Source: Pseudomonas typographi (lineage in GTDB: Bacteria > Pseudomonadota > Gammaproteobacteria > Pseudomonadales > Pseudomonadaceae). From it: 64,000 bases of DNA. Location of the stretch: assembly GCF_014694385.1 (NCBI RefSeq), contig NZ_JAAOCA010000007.1, positions 1 through 64,000 of the forward strand, given 5' to 3'. A program made the translations under genes and the position numbers. Positions 25,559-34,920 of the stretch are shown here, in pieces (within the stretch, counting starts at the first letter, position 1; each line of letters starts with the position of its first letter). The notes under the pieces were generated by a model, which saw only the letters and a list, made by a program, of their open reading frames with translations, made no database searches and was not told the DNA's origin.

Positions 25559-26648
25559 CGCGGGCGACGGGTAAGATGTGTTCAAGGGCCTGCTTAAAGT
25601 GCCCGCGCAGTTCCTGGGAGGTGATCGGCTCGCCGCGCTTCAACCGATAGAAGTACATGCAGGCCGCGCGCCCCAGCGCATAGGTGAAGCAATAACTGGC
25701 CACCGCCGCCCCGGCGCTGCCAACGGTTTGGCCCCACACCGGAACCAACTTGGCCAACTGCCGCAGGCCCAGGCGCGAGGCATACTGCACGCCAAAGCCG
25801 GTCCCCATCGCGGCGGCGAATTCGGTTAGCAAGCGGCGGCTGTAATCCAGCCCATACTGGTTGGCCAGGCTGTGCAGCATTTTCAGTTGTACGCTGGGCA
25901 CCGCCACCAGCCCCACCGCCGGTAATGCATCGCAGGCCCCGGCAGCTCCCGCGTACCACATGACCTGGCCCTTCAACTGCTGGAAGTTGTGCTCTTCGGC
26001 ATCGCTGTGGCCCTGGTCTTGAAACAGCTCGGTGATGATCGGCAGGCGCTGCCCCAGTTTGTCTTTGAGCGCCTGCAGGTTCACCGCCTGGCCGTCGGGG
26101 CCGTTGAAATCGACGGTAATGCTCTCCATCGGGCCCCAAATGTCCTCGACCTGTTGCTGGTTATGCCGGATGCAGCGCTGGCGTTGCGCTTCGTCAGGCA
26201 CCTGATAGATGCCCGAATGCACCAGCAGGGCTTCGCGAATGCGCCCAGAGCGTTTGATTTGCCGCAGCGCCTTAAGCACCTGCGACTGCTCCGGGTCTTC
26301 GGCCTTCATCACCACGATCAGCGCATGGCTGGCATGCTCACAGGTGGCGATGTCGGCCGCCGCATCATAGTCGGCCTCGGCCAGGCCGCGGGTGTCCATG
26401 AACGCCAGTACGGGTGTGTCGGTGGGGTAGGCGTATTGCGCCGAGGTCAGGGTGCAAGGGCGAAACCCCGAACCGACCTCGACTCGGTCCAGGCCGGTGA
26501 GCGCCCGGATCATCGACGACTTGCCCGCCCCGGTTTTGCCCAACAGCCATAACGTTGGCAACTGCTGTTCGCTGCGCGCGAAGGCGGTTAGCAGGGCCGG
26601 GTTTTCTTCGGGGTTAAGCGTGCGGTACACGCGGTCGAGGATCTTCAT
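25542..26648 (-). CDS. GTPase with DUF697-like membrane C-terminus (first of a pair)
   Basis: A 368-aa protein. The N-terminal GTPase has LGKTGAGKSSMIRALTG (G1) and MDTRGLAE (G3). The C-terminal part is hydrophobic and DUF697-like (GAAGACDALPAVGLVAVPSVQLKMLHSLANQYG ... GSAGAAVASYCFTYALGR). It starts at 26648, behind GGGA. It overlaps the second GTPase gene, so the two are co-expressed and may act as a hetero-pair. Divergent from the cyd operon. Confidence 0.78.
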   Translation of the reverse strand: MKILDRVYRTLNPEENPALLTAFARSEQQLPTLWLLGKTGAGKSSMIRALTGLDRVEVGSGFRPCTLTSAQYAYPTDTPVLAFMDTRGLAEADYDAAADIATCEHASHALIVVMKAEDPEQSQVLKALRQIKRSGRIREALLVHSGIYQVPDEAQRQRCIRHNQQQVEDIWGPMESITVDFNGPDGQAVNLQALKDKLGQRLPIITELFQDQGHSDAEEHNFQQLKGQVMWYAGAAGACDALPAVGLVAVPSVQLKMLHSLANQYGLDYSRRLLTEFAAAMGTGFGVQYASRLGLRQLAKLVPVWGQTVGSAGAAVASYCFTYALGRAACMYFYRLKRGEPITSQELRGHFKQALEHILPVARDEKSH

Positions 26649-26976
26649 ACGTTCCCTGGGCGCTGGGGCTATGAGGGTTAGTCCGGTACTGGGCTTAAAA
26701 AATCCCCAGCGTGGTGTCGCTGACGTTCGCACACGATTTGACGCATGAATGTTGTTGCCAGGCAAGGCGGGTGACAACCCGCAGTAGGGCTATGGCGGGG
26801 AGGGTAATGCGGCCCGGCTGCAAAAGGCACCGCCAAAATGATGCAGAGCACTTCTGAGCCACCCCGCCAGGTGGCTGTGACAACCTGTCGCGGCACGCCG
26901 TTGGAACATATTGATGCCGGTCAAGTCTCGCGCGCCGCGGGTTGGGAAAATTCCTGCAAATCACGAGTGTCTGACA
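26649..26976. other. 328-bp divergent region between the GTPase pair and the cyd operon
   Basis: No credible gene. It holds a near-perfect FNR/Anr box at 26911-26924 for the cyd side. Nothing else distinct was found. Confidence 0.5.
26911..26924 (+). promoter_or_regulatory. Anr/FNR box upstream of cydP-cydAB
   Basis: TTGAT-GCCG-GTCAA matches the FNR/Anr consensus TTGAT-N4-ATCAA at 9 of 10 defined positions. It lies 52 bp before the cydP start, where bound Anr could activate or block a promoter. Oxygen control of bd oxidases by FNR-type regulators is well established. Confidence 0.6.
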
Positions 26977-27174
26977 ATGGCCGCGCATTTCGCTTTTCTC
27001 AAGTCCCCTCTGGGCAAAGAAATCACGCTGATCCTGCTGCTCAAGTTGGTGTTGATCATCGGCATCAAATGCCTGTGGTTCAGCACGCCGGCTGCGGCAG
27101 TCAGCGACAGCGCGGTCGTTAGCCAGCACCTGCTCGCCACCCCCTCCGTAACGCCTGAGAACCCCCCAAAATGA
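26977..27174 (+). CDS. cydP: CydP, putative small subunit linked to cytochrome bd oxidase
   Basis: A 65-aa protein with one membrane helix ([23 protein letters not shown]), in the style of the proteobacterial CydP family found upstream of cydAB. It overlaps cydA by ATGA, which couples their translation. The start at 26977 is chosen because it gives the family-like [15 protein letters not shown]; the upstream ATG at 26911 falls in the Anr box. Confidence 0.78.
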   Translation: MAAHFAFLKSPLGKEITLILLLKLVLIIGIKCLWFSTPAAAVSDSAVVSQHLLATPSVTPENPPK

Positions 27175-28757
27175 TCTCCGAATCGGTCGTGGACCTTTCA
27201 CGGTTACAGTTCGCCATGACGGCGCTGTACCACTTTCTATTCGTGCCGCTGACGCTGGGCATGACCTTCCTGCTGGCGATCATGGAGTCGGTGTATGTGA
27301 TGACCGGCCAGCAGGTGTACAAGGACATGACCCGCTTCTGGGGCAAGTTGTTCGGTATCAACTTCGCGCTGGGGGTGACCACCGGCCTGACCATGGAGTT
27401 CCAGTTCGGCACCAACTGGGCGTATTACAGCCACTATGTCGGCGACATCTTTGGCGCACCGCTGGCCATCGAGGGCCTGATGGCGTTCTTTCTCGAATCC
27501 ACCTTCATCGGCTTGTTCTTCTTCGGTTGGGAGCGCCTGACCAAGGCGCAACACTTGGCCGTGACCTGGCTGGTGGCGCTGGGCTCGAACTTGTCGGCGT
27601 TGTGGATTCTGATCGCCAACGGGTGGATGCAGAACCCGGTGGGGGCAGAGTTCAACTTCACGACCATGCGCATGGAGTTGTCCAGCTTCAGCGCGCTGAT
27701 CTTCAACCCGGTCGCCCAGGTCAAGTTCGTGCACACCGTGGCCGCCGGCTACGTGACCGGCGCTGTTTTCGTGTTGGCGATCTCCAGTTGGTACCTGCTC
27801 AAGGGCCGCGACATCGGCTTCGCGCGGCGTTCGTTCGCCATCGCCTCGGCTTTCGGCATGGCCTCGATCCTGTCGGTGATCGTGTTGGGTGATGAATCCG
27901 GTTATGAAATCGGCGATGTGCAAAAAACCAAGCTCGCTGCCATCGAGGCGGAGTGGGACACCGAGCCGGCCCCAGCGGCCTTTACCCTGTTCGGCTTGCC
28001 CAACCAAGAGCAACAGCGCACCGATTATGCGGTGAAAATCCCCTACCTGATGGGCATCATCGCCACCCGCTCGGTGGATAAACAGGTAACCGGCATCAAA
28101 GACCTGGTTACCGAACACGAAGGCCGCATCCGTAACGGCATGGTGGCCTATGAACTGCTCGGCAAACTGCGCAGCGGTGACCACGGCGAGCAAACCGTGG
28201 CGGCCTTCAACGCGGTGAAGAAAGATCTCGGCTATGGCCTGTTGCTGAAGAAATACACCGCGAACGTCAGCGACGCCAGCGACCAACAGGTCAAGCAGGC
28301 GGCGCTGGATTCGATCCCTCATGTGTCGTCGATCTTTTGGACCTTCCGCCTGATGGTGCTCAGCGGTGTGCTGATGCTGCTGCTGTTTGCCTGCGCCTTC
28401 TACGCCTCGGCACGCAAGGTCGAATGGAAAAAACCCTGGCTGCTCAAATGGGCACTGTTCAGCCTTCCGCTGCCTTGGGTGGCGACCCAAACCGGTTGGT
28501 GGGTGGCCGAGCACGGTCGCCAGCCTTGGTCGATCGGTGAAGTGCTGCCTACCCACTTGTCTGCCTCAAGCCTGGCCAGCAGCGACGTATTGGGTTCGCT
28601 GCTGGCGCTGGTGGCCTTTTACACCGTGCTGCTGGTGATCGAAATGTACCTGATGATCAAATTCGCCCGTTCAGGGCCGAGCAGCCTGCATACCGGTCGC
28701 TACCACTTCGAACAACACCCGGCCACACCCGCCCCCGTGGCTGCGGCCGTGGCCTGA
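27171..28757 (+). CDS. cydA: Cytochrome bd ubiquinol oxidase subunit I, long Q-loop type
   Basis: A 528-aa membrane protein. It shows [12 protein letters not shown] (haem ligand His21), [32 protein letters not shown] (two Glu of the proton path) and [15 protein letters not shown] (haem b558 His). The Q-loop is long, with [35 protein letters not shown] and EGRIRNGM, close to E. coli CydA and unlike the short-loop cyanide-insensitive CioA common in Pseudomonas. It oxidises ubiquinol and reduces O2 with high affinity. Confidence 0.95.
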   Translation: MISESVVDLSRLQFAMTALYHFLFVPLTLGMTFLLAIMESVYVMTGQQVYKDMTRFWGKLFGINFALGVTTGLTMEFQFGTNWAYYSHYVGDIFGAPLAIEGLMAFFLESTFIGLFFFGWERLTKAQHLAVTWLVALGSNLSALWILIANGWMQNPVGAEFNFTTMRMELSSFSALIFNPVAQVKFVHTVAAGYVTGAVFVLAISSWYLLKGRDIGFARRSFAIASAFGMASILSVIVLGDESGYEIGDVQKTKLAAIEAEWDTEPAPAAFTLFGLPNQEQQRTDYAVKIPYLMGIIATRSVDKQVTGIKDLVTEHEGRIRNGMVAYELLGKLRSGDHGEQTVAAFNAVKKDLGYGLLLKKYTANVSDASDQQVKQAALDSIPHVSSIFWTFRLMVLSGVLMLLLFACAFYASARKVEWKKPWLLKWALFSLPLPWVATQTGWWVAEHGRQPWSIGEVLPTHLSASSLASSDVLGSLLALVAFYTVLLVIEMYLMIKFARSGPSSLHTGRYHFEQHPATPAPVAAAVA

Positions 28758-28768
28758 GGAGTACCAGC

Positions 28769-29911
28769 ATGTTGGATTATGAAACGCTCAAAGTGATCTG
28801 GTGGGTGCTGGTCGGCGTGCTGCTGATCGGTTTCGCCCTAACTGACGGCTTCGACCTCGGCGCGGCCTTGTTGATGCCGGTGGTGGGCCGTGACGACAAC
28901 GAGCGGCGGGTAGTGATCAACACCATTGCACCGCATTGGGATGGCAACCAAGTGTGGTTCATCACCGCCGGCGGCGCCTTGTTCGCCGCATGGCCGCTGG
29001 TGTATTCGGCGGCTTTCTCGGGCTTTTACTGGGCGCTGCTGCTGGTGCTGTTCGCCTTGTTCGTGCGCCCGGTAGGCTTCGATTACCGCAGCAAGCTGGC
29101 TGACCCTCGCTGGCGGCAAAGCTGGGACTGGGCGCTGTGCATCGGCGCGTTGGTGCCATCACTGGTGTTCGGGGTCGCCTTCGGCAACCTGCTGTTGGGC
29201 GTGCCGTTTCAGTTCGACGACACCCTGCGCGCCAGCTACCACGGCAACTTCTGGCAGTTGCTCAGCCCCTTCGGGCTGCTTGCCGGCCTGGTGAGCCTGA
29301 GCATGCTCGCCTTGCACGGTGCAACCTGGCTGATGATGCGCACTGAGGGCGCCATCGCCCAGCGCTCGCGGCGCAGCGCCCAGGTACTGGCTTTGCTGTT
29401 GCTGGTGGCCTTCGCCGGGGCCGGTGCCTGGCTCAAAGTGGGCAGTATTCAGGGCATGGTGCTCACCAGCGCCTTCGATGCGGGCGTTGCCCTCAACCCA
29501 CTGGATAAAACCGTGGGCCTGGCCAACCCGGGCTGGATGGGCAACTACCAAACATACCCGCTTACCGCATTGGCCCCGGTGGTTGGCCTGCTCGGCGGGG
29601 TGCTGGCGCTGCTCGGCGCATCGTTGGGCAAGGCGAAAACAGCGTTTCTCGGCAGTAGCCTGGCCATTGCCGGGGTGATCTGTACCGCGGGCTTCGCGCT
29701 GTTCCCGTTCGTGATGCCATCGAGCCTCGACCCGGCCTCGAGCCTGACACTGTGGGACGCGGTGTCCAGCCGCACCACGTTGGTCATTATGACGTTCGCG
29801 GCCGGGATCTTCGTGCCGCTCATTTTGGTTTACACCCTGTGGTGCTACGCGAAGATGTGGGGCAAGGTCACGCCCGCCCATATCCACGGCAACCCCCACG
29901 GCTTGTACTGA
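28769..29911 (+). CDS. cydB: Cytochrome bd ubiquinol oxidase subunit II
   Basis: A 380-aa membrane protein of the CydB family, starting MLDYETLKVIWWVLVGVLLIG with DGFDLGAALLMP, and WDGNQVWFITAGGALFAAWP. It pairs with CydA in the oxidase. GAGGAG precedes the ATG by 6 nt, 11 nt after the cydA stop. Length is as in E. coli. Confidence 0.95.
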   Translation: MLDYETLKVIWWVLVGVLLIGFALTDGFDLGAALLMPVVGRDDNERRVVINTIAPHWDGNQVWFITAGGALFAAWPLVYSAAFSGFYWALLLVLFALFVRPVGFDYRSKLADPRWRQSWDWALCIGALVPSLVFGVAFGNLLLGVPFQFDDTLRASYHGNFWQLLSPFGLLAGLVSLSMLALHGATWLMMRTEGAIAQRSRRSAQVLALLLLVAFAGAGAWLKVGSIQGMVLTSAFDAGVALNPLDKTVGLANPGWMGNYQTYPLTALAPVVGLLGGVLALLGASLGKAKTAFLGSSLAIAGVICTAGFALFPFVMPSSLDPASSLTLWDAVSSRTTLVIMTFAAGIFVPLILVYTLWCYAKMWGKVTPAHIHGNPHGLY

Positions 29912-29928
29912 ACAAAGGAGTTCCAAAC

Positions 29929-30045
29929 ATGTGGTATTTCGCCTGGATCCTCGGTGTGTTGCTGGCCTGCAGCTTCGGTATCATCAATGCGCTGTGGCTG
30001 GAAGCCTCGGGTAGCCTCGACGAGGGTGGCCATGAGCGCCGCTGA
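29929..30045 (+). CDS. cydX: CydX small subunit of cytochrome bd oxidase
   Basis: A 38-aa single-helix protein, MWYFAWILGVLLACSFGIIN at its start, almost the E. coli CydX signature. AAAGGAG lies 7 nt before the ATG. CydX stabilises the haem site of the CydAB complex. It is easily missed because of its length. Confidence 0.93.
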   Translation: MWYFAWILGVLLACSFGIINALWLEASGSLDEGGHERR

Positions 30046-30322
30046 GCTGCAACGGCCGCGGCGCTGGCAGGCCGCCGGGCGCCTGCTGTCGCTGCTGCTG
30101 GCGGCGCCCATGGCGCTGGTGTTGCTGGTGCACCCTGCGGCCATGCTCGATGAGCAAGGGCGATACAGCCATAACCTGCTGATGCTGGTGATGTGGGGTG
30201 TGGCAGCGGGGTTCGTGCATGGCGTGGGCTTCGTGCCCCGCGCCGTGGCCTGGCGGGTGCTGTTCCACCCGCTGGCGGCCTGGGGCCTGATGGCGCTGGG
30301 TTATGCCTTGCTGCTGCGTTGA
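30032..30322 (+). CDS. ybgE: YbgE-family cyd operon protein
   Basis: A 96-aa protein with about three membrane helices (LLSLLLAAPMALVLLVHPAAML; LLMLVMWGVAAGFVHGVGF; LAAWGLMALGYALLL). Its place after cydX, overlapping by 14 bp, and the HGVGFVPR motif match E. coli YbgE. Role in the oxidase complex is unknown. Confidence 0.85.
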   Translation: MSAAELQRPRRWQAAGRLLSLLLAAPMALVLLVHPAAMLDEQGRYSHNLLMLVMWGVAAGFVHGVGFVPRAVAWRVLFHPLAAWGLMALGYALLLR

Positions 30323-31717
30323 TCAACCAAACTGGTTGGCCAGTTCACGTAGGAGTTTTTCCGCATCGAGTACCTTGGCCACTACCTCGTCGGCCTTCTC
30401 GCGGGTGAGCCCAACGCGATCGAACAGTGCCTGCGGAATCCCCTGCGCGGGCTCTACGCCAATACCCCGCTCGCGCAGCAGGTTCACCGCCAAGAACACA
30501 AGGTTAGCGTAGATGGCATCCTTGCCGTCGTACAGCGGGTCGTTCTGAAAGCGCAGCGCGGTGGCCAGTTCTTCGGGCATGTCCCAGTAGCCCATCAACC
30601 AGGCGCCGATCTGCTCGCGGCTGATGCCCAGCAGGTGCTGTTCCACATAACTGTGGTGCAGGTGCGGGTTCACTTCGAGGTGGCGGCATACCAGCGAGAA
30701 GTGGGGTGGGAACACGTGGGCCAGCAACAGGTAGCCGAAGTTGTGCAGCAGGCCGCCCAGGTAGGTTAGCCCGGCCTCGGGGCGCGTTGCACGCGGGATG
30801 GCGCGCGTCAGCCCTTCGATCACCGCAGCGGTATAGATCGACTGGTGCCAATAGGGGGTCGCGTGTTGCGGGTTGTCCTTGGGCAGGCTAAGGGTCTTGC
30901 CCAAGGCTAGGCCCAAGGCCAGGTTGATCACCAAGTCGAAGCCCAATACTCGAACGATCGCATCTTCGACTGAACGCACCTTGCCGGGCGATGCGTAGTA
31001 GGGCGATGCGGCCCAACTGACTACCTGCGCGGCCAATGCCGGGTCGGTTTCGACCAGGCCGGTGATGTCGTCTACCGAGGCGTTTGGGTTCACCCGCAGC
31101 TTGATGATCTCTTGCGCGGTTTTAGCCAGTGGCGGGATTTCAATGGTCGACTCCAGGCGCTGCTGTATGCGCCGGGCGGTAAAAGCCTGCACTTGCTGGC
31201 GGACTTCGGCGGGTGAGGCCGGAAGGCGTTCGTGGCTCAGCCGGGCCATTTTCATCGATTCGCCGAAGCGGGCGGCGCTGCCGTTACCCAAGGTTTTGCG
31301 AAACTGCTCGCTGGCGATCTCAAGCATTACCTTGGGCGTACCCGAGGCAATGAGCAGGGTCGGTTGGTCGAGCAGCCGCTCATCGTAAAGGTATGGCGCG
31401 GCAATCAACGAGGGCAACGCGGGCAGCTCCGTGAGCTGGTGAGGGTCGAGCATGCGCCGCAGGCGGTCGCTGGGCACGGCGGTAAGGGTGCGCCCGGTTA
31501 ATTCGGCGATACGGTTCAGGTCCAATAGTTGGTCTTGGGTCAGCAGCACCATGAGGGTGCCGACCGCATCGCCCAGTAGTACGGCCTGTGCCTTGTGCCC
31601 CGGGTCGATTGCGGGACCGTCGACCACTTCGCGCCAGGTGACGCCTAGCTTGTCCAGATGCTGCTGCACAACCAGCGGGGCATGCGGTATTGCTGTTTCC
31701 AGGGCAACTTCAGTCAT
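30323..31717 (-). CDS. YbaK-like plus HDOD domain signalling protein
   Basis: A 464-aa protein. The N-terminal ~150 aa look like a YbaK/aminoacyl-tRNA deacylase fold (DPGHKAQAVLLGDAVGTLMVLL; RMLDPHQLTELPALPSLIAAPYLYDERLLDQPTLLIASG). The C-terminal half is an HDOD domain (IPPLAKTAQEIIKLRVNPNASVDDITGLVETDPALAAQVVSWA ... GGLLHNFGYLLLAH). HDOD proteins act in c-di-GMP, motility or stress signalling and usually lack HD catalytic pairs. The combination is known in Pseudomonas but its role is unclear. Convergent with ybgE, touching at 30322/30323. Confidence 0.8.
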   Translation of the reverse strand: MTEVALETAIPHAPLVVQQHLDKLGVTWREVVDGPAIDPGHKAQAVLLGDAVGTLMVLLTQDQLLDLNRIAELTGRTLTAVPSDRLRRMLDPHQLTELPALPSLIAAPYLYDERLLDQPTLLIASGTPKVMLEIASEQFRKTLGNGSAARFGESMKMARLSHERLPASPAEVRQQVQAFTARRIQQRLESTIEIPPLAKTAQEIIKLRVNPNASVDDITGLVETDPALAAQVVSWAASPYYASPGKVRSVEDAIVRVLGFDLVINLALGLALGKTLSLPKDNPQHATPYWHQSIYTAAVIEGLTRAIPRATRPEAGLTYLGGLLHNFGYLLLAHVFPPHFSLVCRHLEVNPHLHHSYVEQHLLGISREQIGAWLMGYWDMPEELATALRFQNDPLYDGKDAIYANLVFLAVNLLRERGIGVEPAQGIPQALFDRVGLTREKADEVVAKVLDAEKLLRELANQFG

Positions 31718-31822
31718 TTGCTGTATCCAACCCCATACAAGAACGCCATCAGTATACCCCTATACCCGCCCGATTCACTTGGGCGGTCGCTTTGCCGTTA
31801 GGTTTTGGGCGGGCTGGCCGTA

Positions 31823-33898
31823 TCAAACCTGGCCGTATTGCTGGCCGTGCCGCAGCCAGCGGTGCATCAGTGGGCTTACATGGCCGGGCCAGCGGGCCAG
31901 CAGGGCCTGCGCCGCATCACGCACTGAAGGTAGCAGGTCGGCGTCGCGCATCAAGTCGGCCACCTTGAACTGTAGCAGGCCCGTTTGCCGCGTTCCGAGC
32001 ATTTCGCCGGGCCCGCGCAGCTCCAGGTCTTTTTCGGCGATCACGAAGCCGTCGTTGGTTTCGCGCATGATACCTAGCCGCTCGCGGCCGATCTGCGACA
32101 GGGGCGGGTGATACATCAGCACGCAATGGCTCGCCGCGCGCCCGCGGCCAACCCGGCCGCGTAATTGATGCAACTGCGCCAGGCCCAGCCGTTCCGGGTT
32201 TTCGATGATCATCAAACTGGCGTTGGGCACATCCACGCCCACTTCAATCACAGTGGTGGCCACCAGCAGTTGTAGCTCGCCGGCCTTGAACTGCGCCATC
32301 ACCTCGGCTTTTTCGGTGGCTTTCATCCGCCCATGGATCAGCCCAACGCGTAACTCGCCCAGCGCCGCGCCGAGGTCATCGAAGGTGCTTTGTGCGGCCT
32401 GGCAGGTCAGCTCTTCGGACTCTTCGATCAGCGTGCACACCCAATAGGCCTGGCGACCCTCGGCGCAGGCCGCGCGTACGCGCTCGATCACTTCCACGCG
32501 GCGGCTGTCGGCCACCAGCACGGTATTGACCGGGGTGCGGCCCGGCGGCAGTTCGTCAAGGATCGAGGTGTCGAGGTCGGCATAGGCGCTCATGGCCAGG
32601 GTGCGCGGGATTGGCGTGGCGGTCATGATCAACTGGTGGGGGCTCAGCCGGCCTTCTACGCCCTTCTGGCGCAACGCCAAGCGTTGCTGCACACCGAAGC
32701 GGTGCTGCTCGTCGATGATTGCCAGCGCCAACCGGCTGAAGCGTACTTCACCTTGAAACAGCGCATGGGTACCCACCACCATGGGCGCGCCCTGGGCGAT
32801 GCGTTCCAAGGCCGTGGCGCGGGCTTTGCCCTTGAGCTTGCCGGCCAGCCAGGCGACTTCGATGCCCAAGGGCTCGAGCCAGCGCTGGAAGGTCATGAAG
32901 TGCTGCTCGGCGAGGATCTCGGTGGGGGCCATCAGCGCCACCTGGTAACCGGCTTCCAGTGCTTGCAAGGCCGCCAGGGCCGCGACCACGGTTTTGCCTG
33001 CGCCCACATCGCCCTGTATCAAGCGCAGCATCGGCGACGGCTGGGCCAGGTCATAGGCGATCTCGGCCGCCACGCGCTGTTGCGCGCCGGTGGGCTGAAA
33101 GCCCAGGTTGCCCAAGTAGCGCGCGGGCAGGGTGCGCGGCCTGGGCAGCGCTGGCGCGCGCAAGGCGCGCAGGCTTTCGCGCAGCTTCTGTTGTGACAGT
33201 TGGTGGGTGAGCAGCTCTTCGAAGGCTAGCCGATGTTGCGCCCAATGGTGCCCGAGGGCGAGTTCTTCGAGGTCTGCATCGGCCGGAGGGTTGTGCAGGT
33301 AGCGTATGGCATCGGCCAACGGGGCCAGCCGATAATCGCGCGCCAACTCGTCGGGCAGCCAGTCTGGCAGGCTGCTAGGGCCAAGCAGGGCCAAGCTCTG
33401 CTGGCACAGTTGGCGCAGGCGCTGCTGGGTCAGGCCTTCGGTCAGCGGGTAAATCGGGGTGAGGGTTTGCTCCACCGGGGGCGGTTCGTCGCCGCTGACG
33501 GCGCGATATTCAGGGTGGTAGATCTCCAGCCCCGAGGCACCTGGGCGCACCTCCCCATAGCAGCGCAACAACGTGCCGCGCTTGAGGGCGTCTTTCTGGG
33601 CGTTGCTGAAGTGGTAAAAGCGCAAACTCAGCGCGCCGCTGCCATCGTTAAGCCGCACCACCAGGCTGCGGCGCCTGCCCATCACCACATCGGCACCGCT
33701 CACGGTGCCCTCCACCACGGCATCCTGCCCGGGGCGCAGTTGGCCGATGGGCACGATACGGGTGCGGTCCTGGTAACGCAGTGGCAGGTGGAACAGTAGG
33801 TCTTGCAGGGTTTCCAGGCCCACCCGGGCAAGTTTTTCCGCCATCGCCTCGCCGACGCCCTTGAGCACCGTGACCGGTACGCTGGCAAGCTCGGTCAT
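31823..33898 (-). CDS. recG: ATP-dependent DNA helicase RecG
   Basis: A 691-aa branch-migration helicase. The wedge/OB domain comes first (VPIGQLRPGQDAVVEGTV), then the helicase with GDVGAGKTVVAALAAL (motif I), DEQHRFG (motif II), MTATPIPRTLA (III), and LLVATTVIEVGVDVPNA and QLRGRVGRG (V, VI). It rescues stalled forks and Holliday junctions. It overlaps the oxyR stop by ATGA, so the two are one operon, as in other pseudomonads. Confidence 0.96.
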   Translation of the reverse strand: MTELASVPVTVLKGVGEAMAEKLARVGLETLQDLLFHLPLRYQDRTRIVPIGQLRPGQDAVVEGTVSGADVVMGRRRSLVVRLNDGSGALSLRFYHFSNAQKDALKRGTLLRCYGEVRPGASGLEIYHPEYRAVSGDEPPPVEQTLTPIYPLTEGLTQQRLRQLCQQSLALLGPSSLPDWLPDELARDYRLAPLADAIRYLHNPPADADLEELALGHHWAQHRLAFEELLTHQLSQQKLRESLRALRAPALPRPRTLPARYLGNLGFQPTGAQQRVAAEIAYDLAQPSPMLRLIQGDVGAGKTVVAALAALQALEAGYQVALMAPTEILAEQHFMTFQRWLEPLGIEVAWLAGKLKGKARATALERIAQGAPMVVGTHALFQGEVRFSRLALAIIDEQHRFGVQQRLALRQKGVEGRLSPHQLIMTATPIPRTLAMSAYADLDTSILDELPPGRTPVNTVLVADSRRVEVIERVRAACAEGRQAYWVCTLIEESEELTCQAAQSTFDDLGAALGELRVGLIHGRMKATEKAEVMAQFKAGELQLLVATTVIEVGVDVPNASLMIIENPERLGLAQLHQLRGRVGRGRAASHCVLMYHPPLSQIGRERLGIMRETNDGFVIAEKDLELRGPGEMLGTRQTGLLQFKVADLMRDADLLPSVRDAAQALLARWPGHVSPLMHRWLRHGQQYGQV

Positions 33899-34830
33899 AC
33901 GGCGACTTTGGCCGGGCTGCTAGGGCTCTTGGCCACCGAACACAGGCGGATCGAGTCCGCGAGAATCTCGATGGCCTTGGGCCGCGGGAAGCTGGCGCGC
34001 CAAGCGATGGCCACGGTGCGATACGGGGCCGGGGCTGCCATTGGGCGGACCTCGATCACACCCGGTGCGTAATGGTGGCTGTGCACCGCCGACAGCGGCA
34101 ACACCGACACCCCCAGCCCGGAAGCCACCATATGCCGAATGGTTTCGAGCGAACTGGATTCCACCGTGGTGTGGCGCGCGGCTTCCGAGCCCTTGTTCAG
34201 CGTGGGGCAGGCCTCAAGCACCTGGTCGCGGAAGCAGTGGCCCTCGCCGAGCAGCAACAGGCTTTTGTCGTTGAGCAGGGCCGGGTCGATGACGTCTTTT
34301 TGGGTCCAGGGGTGGTCGCTGGGCATCAGCACCAGGAACGGTTCGTCGTACAGCGGCAAGGTGAGCACGTCGGCCTCGTTGAACGGCAGGGCGATGATGA
34401 TCGCGTCCAACTCACCGTTGCGCAGTTTGTCGCGCAGGATGTGGGTGAAGTTCTCTTCGATGTACAGAGGCATCTGCGGCGCCACCCGGTGCAGTTGCGG
34501 GATCAGGTGCGGGAACAGATACGGGCCTACGGTGTAGATGGCGCCTACCTTCAGCGGTGCGGTCAGTTGGTTTTTGCCGGCCTGGGCGAGTTCGCGAATG
34601 CCCTGGGCTTGCTCCAGCACCTTCTGGGCCTGGGCCACGATGCTTTCGCCCACAGGGGTCAGGCGCACGGCACTTTTGCTGCGCTCGAAAATCAGCACGC
34701 CCAGTTCGTCTTCGAGCTTTTTTACCCCGACCGAAAGCGTGGGCTGGCTCACATGGCAACGTTCAGCGGCATGGCCAAAGTGCTGCTCTTGGGCGAGCGT
34801 GACGATATAGCGCAATTCTGTGAGGGTCAT
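33895..34830 (-). CDS. oxyR: OxyR hydrogen-peroxide sensor, LysR family
   Basis: A 311-aa LysR regulator. The helix-turn-helix is HFGHAAERCHVSQPTLSVGVKKLE. The two redox cysteines of OxyR are present as GEGHCFRDQ and LEACPTL, with the usual 9-residue spacing. Disulfide formation by H2O2 switches on katA/ahp-type genes. Here it is transcribed with recG. Confidence 0.96.
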   Translation of the reverse strand: MTLTELRYIVTLAQEQHFGHAAERCHVSQPTLSVGVKKLEDELGVLIFERSKSAVRLTPVGESIVAQAQKVLEQAQGIRELAQAGKNQLTAPLKVGAIYTVGPYLFPHLIPQLHRVAPQMPLYIEENFTHILRDKLRNGELDAIIIALPFNEADVLTLPLYDEPFLVLMPSDHPWTQKDVIDPALLNDKSLLLLGEGHCFRDQVLEACPTLNKGSEAARHTTVESSSLETIRHMVASGLGVSVLPLSAVHSHHYAPGVIEVRPMAAPAPYRTVAIAWRASFPRPKAIEILADSIRLCSVAKSPSSPAKVAV

Positions 34831-34920
34831 AACGTGCGTCCATGAAGTGGCGGCCCCAGCATAGCCGGTGCCTTCAATAGGCGCACGTTATCAGCCACGC
34901 GCAATCGTGACAAAAAACAA

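Noticed and set aside
27171-29911. Naming the oxidase genes cioA/cioB
   Set aside because: The Q-loop is long and the sequence follows E. coli CydA/CydB, with CydX and YbgE next to it.
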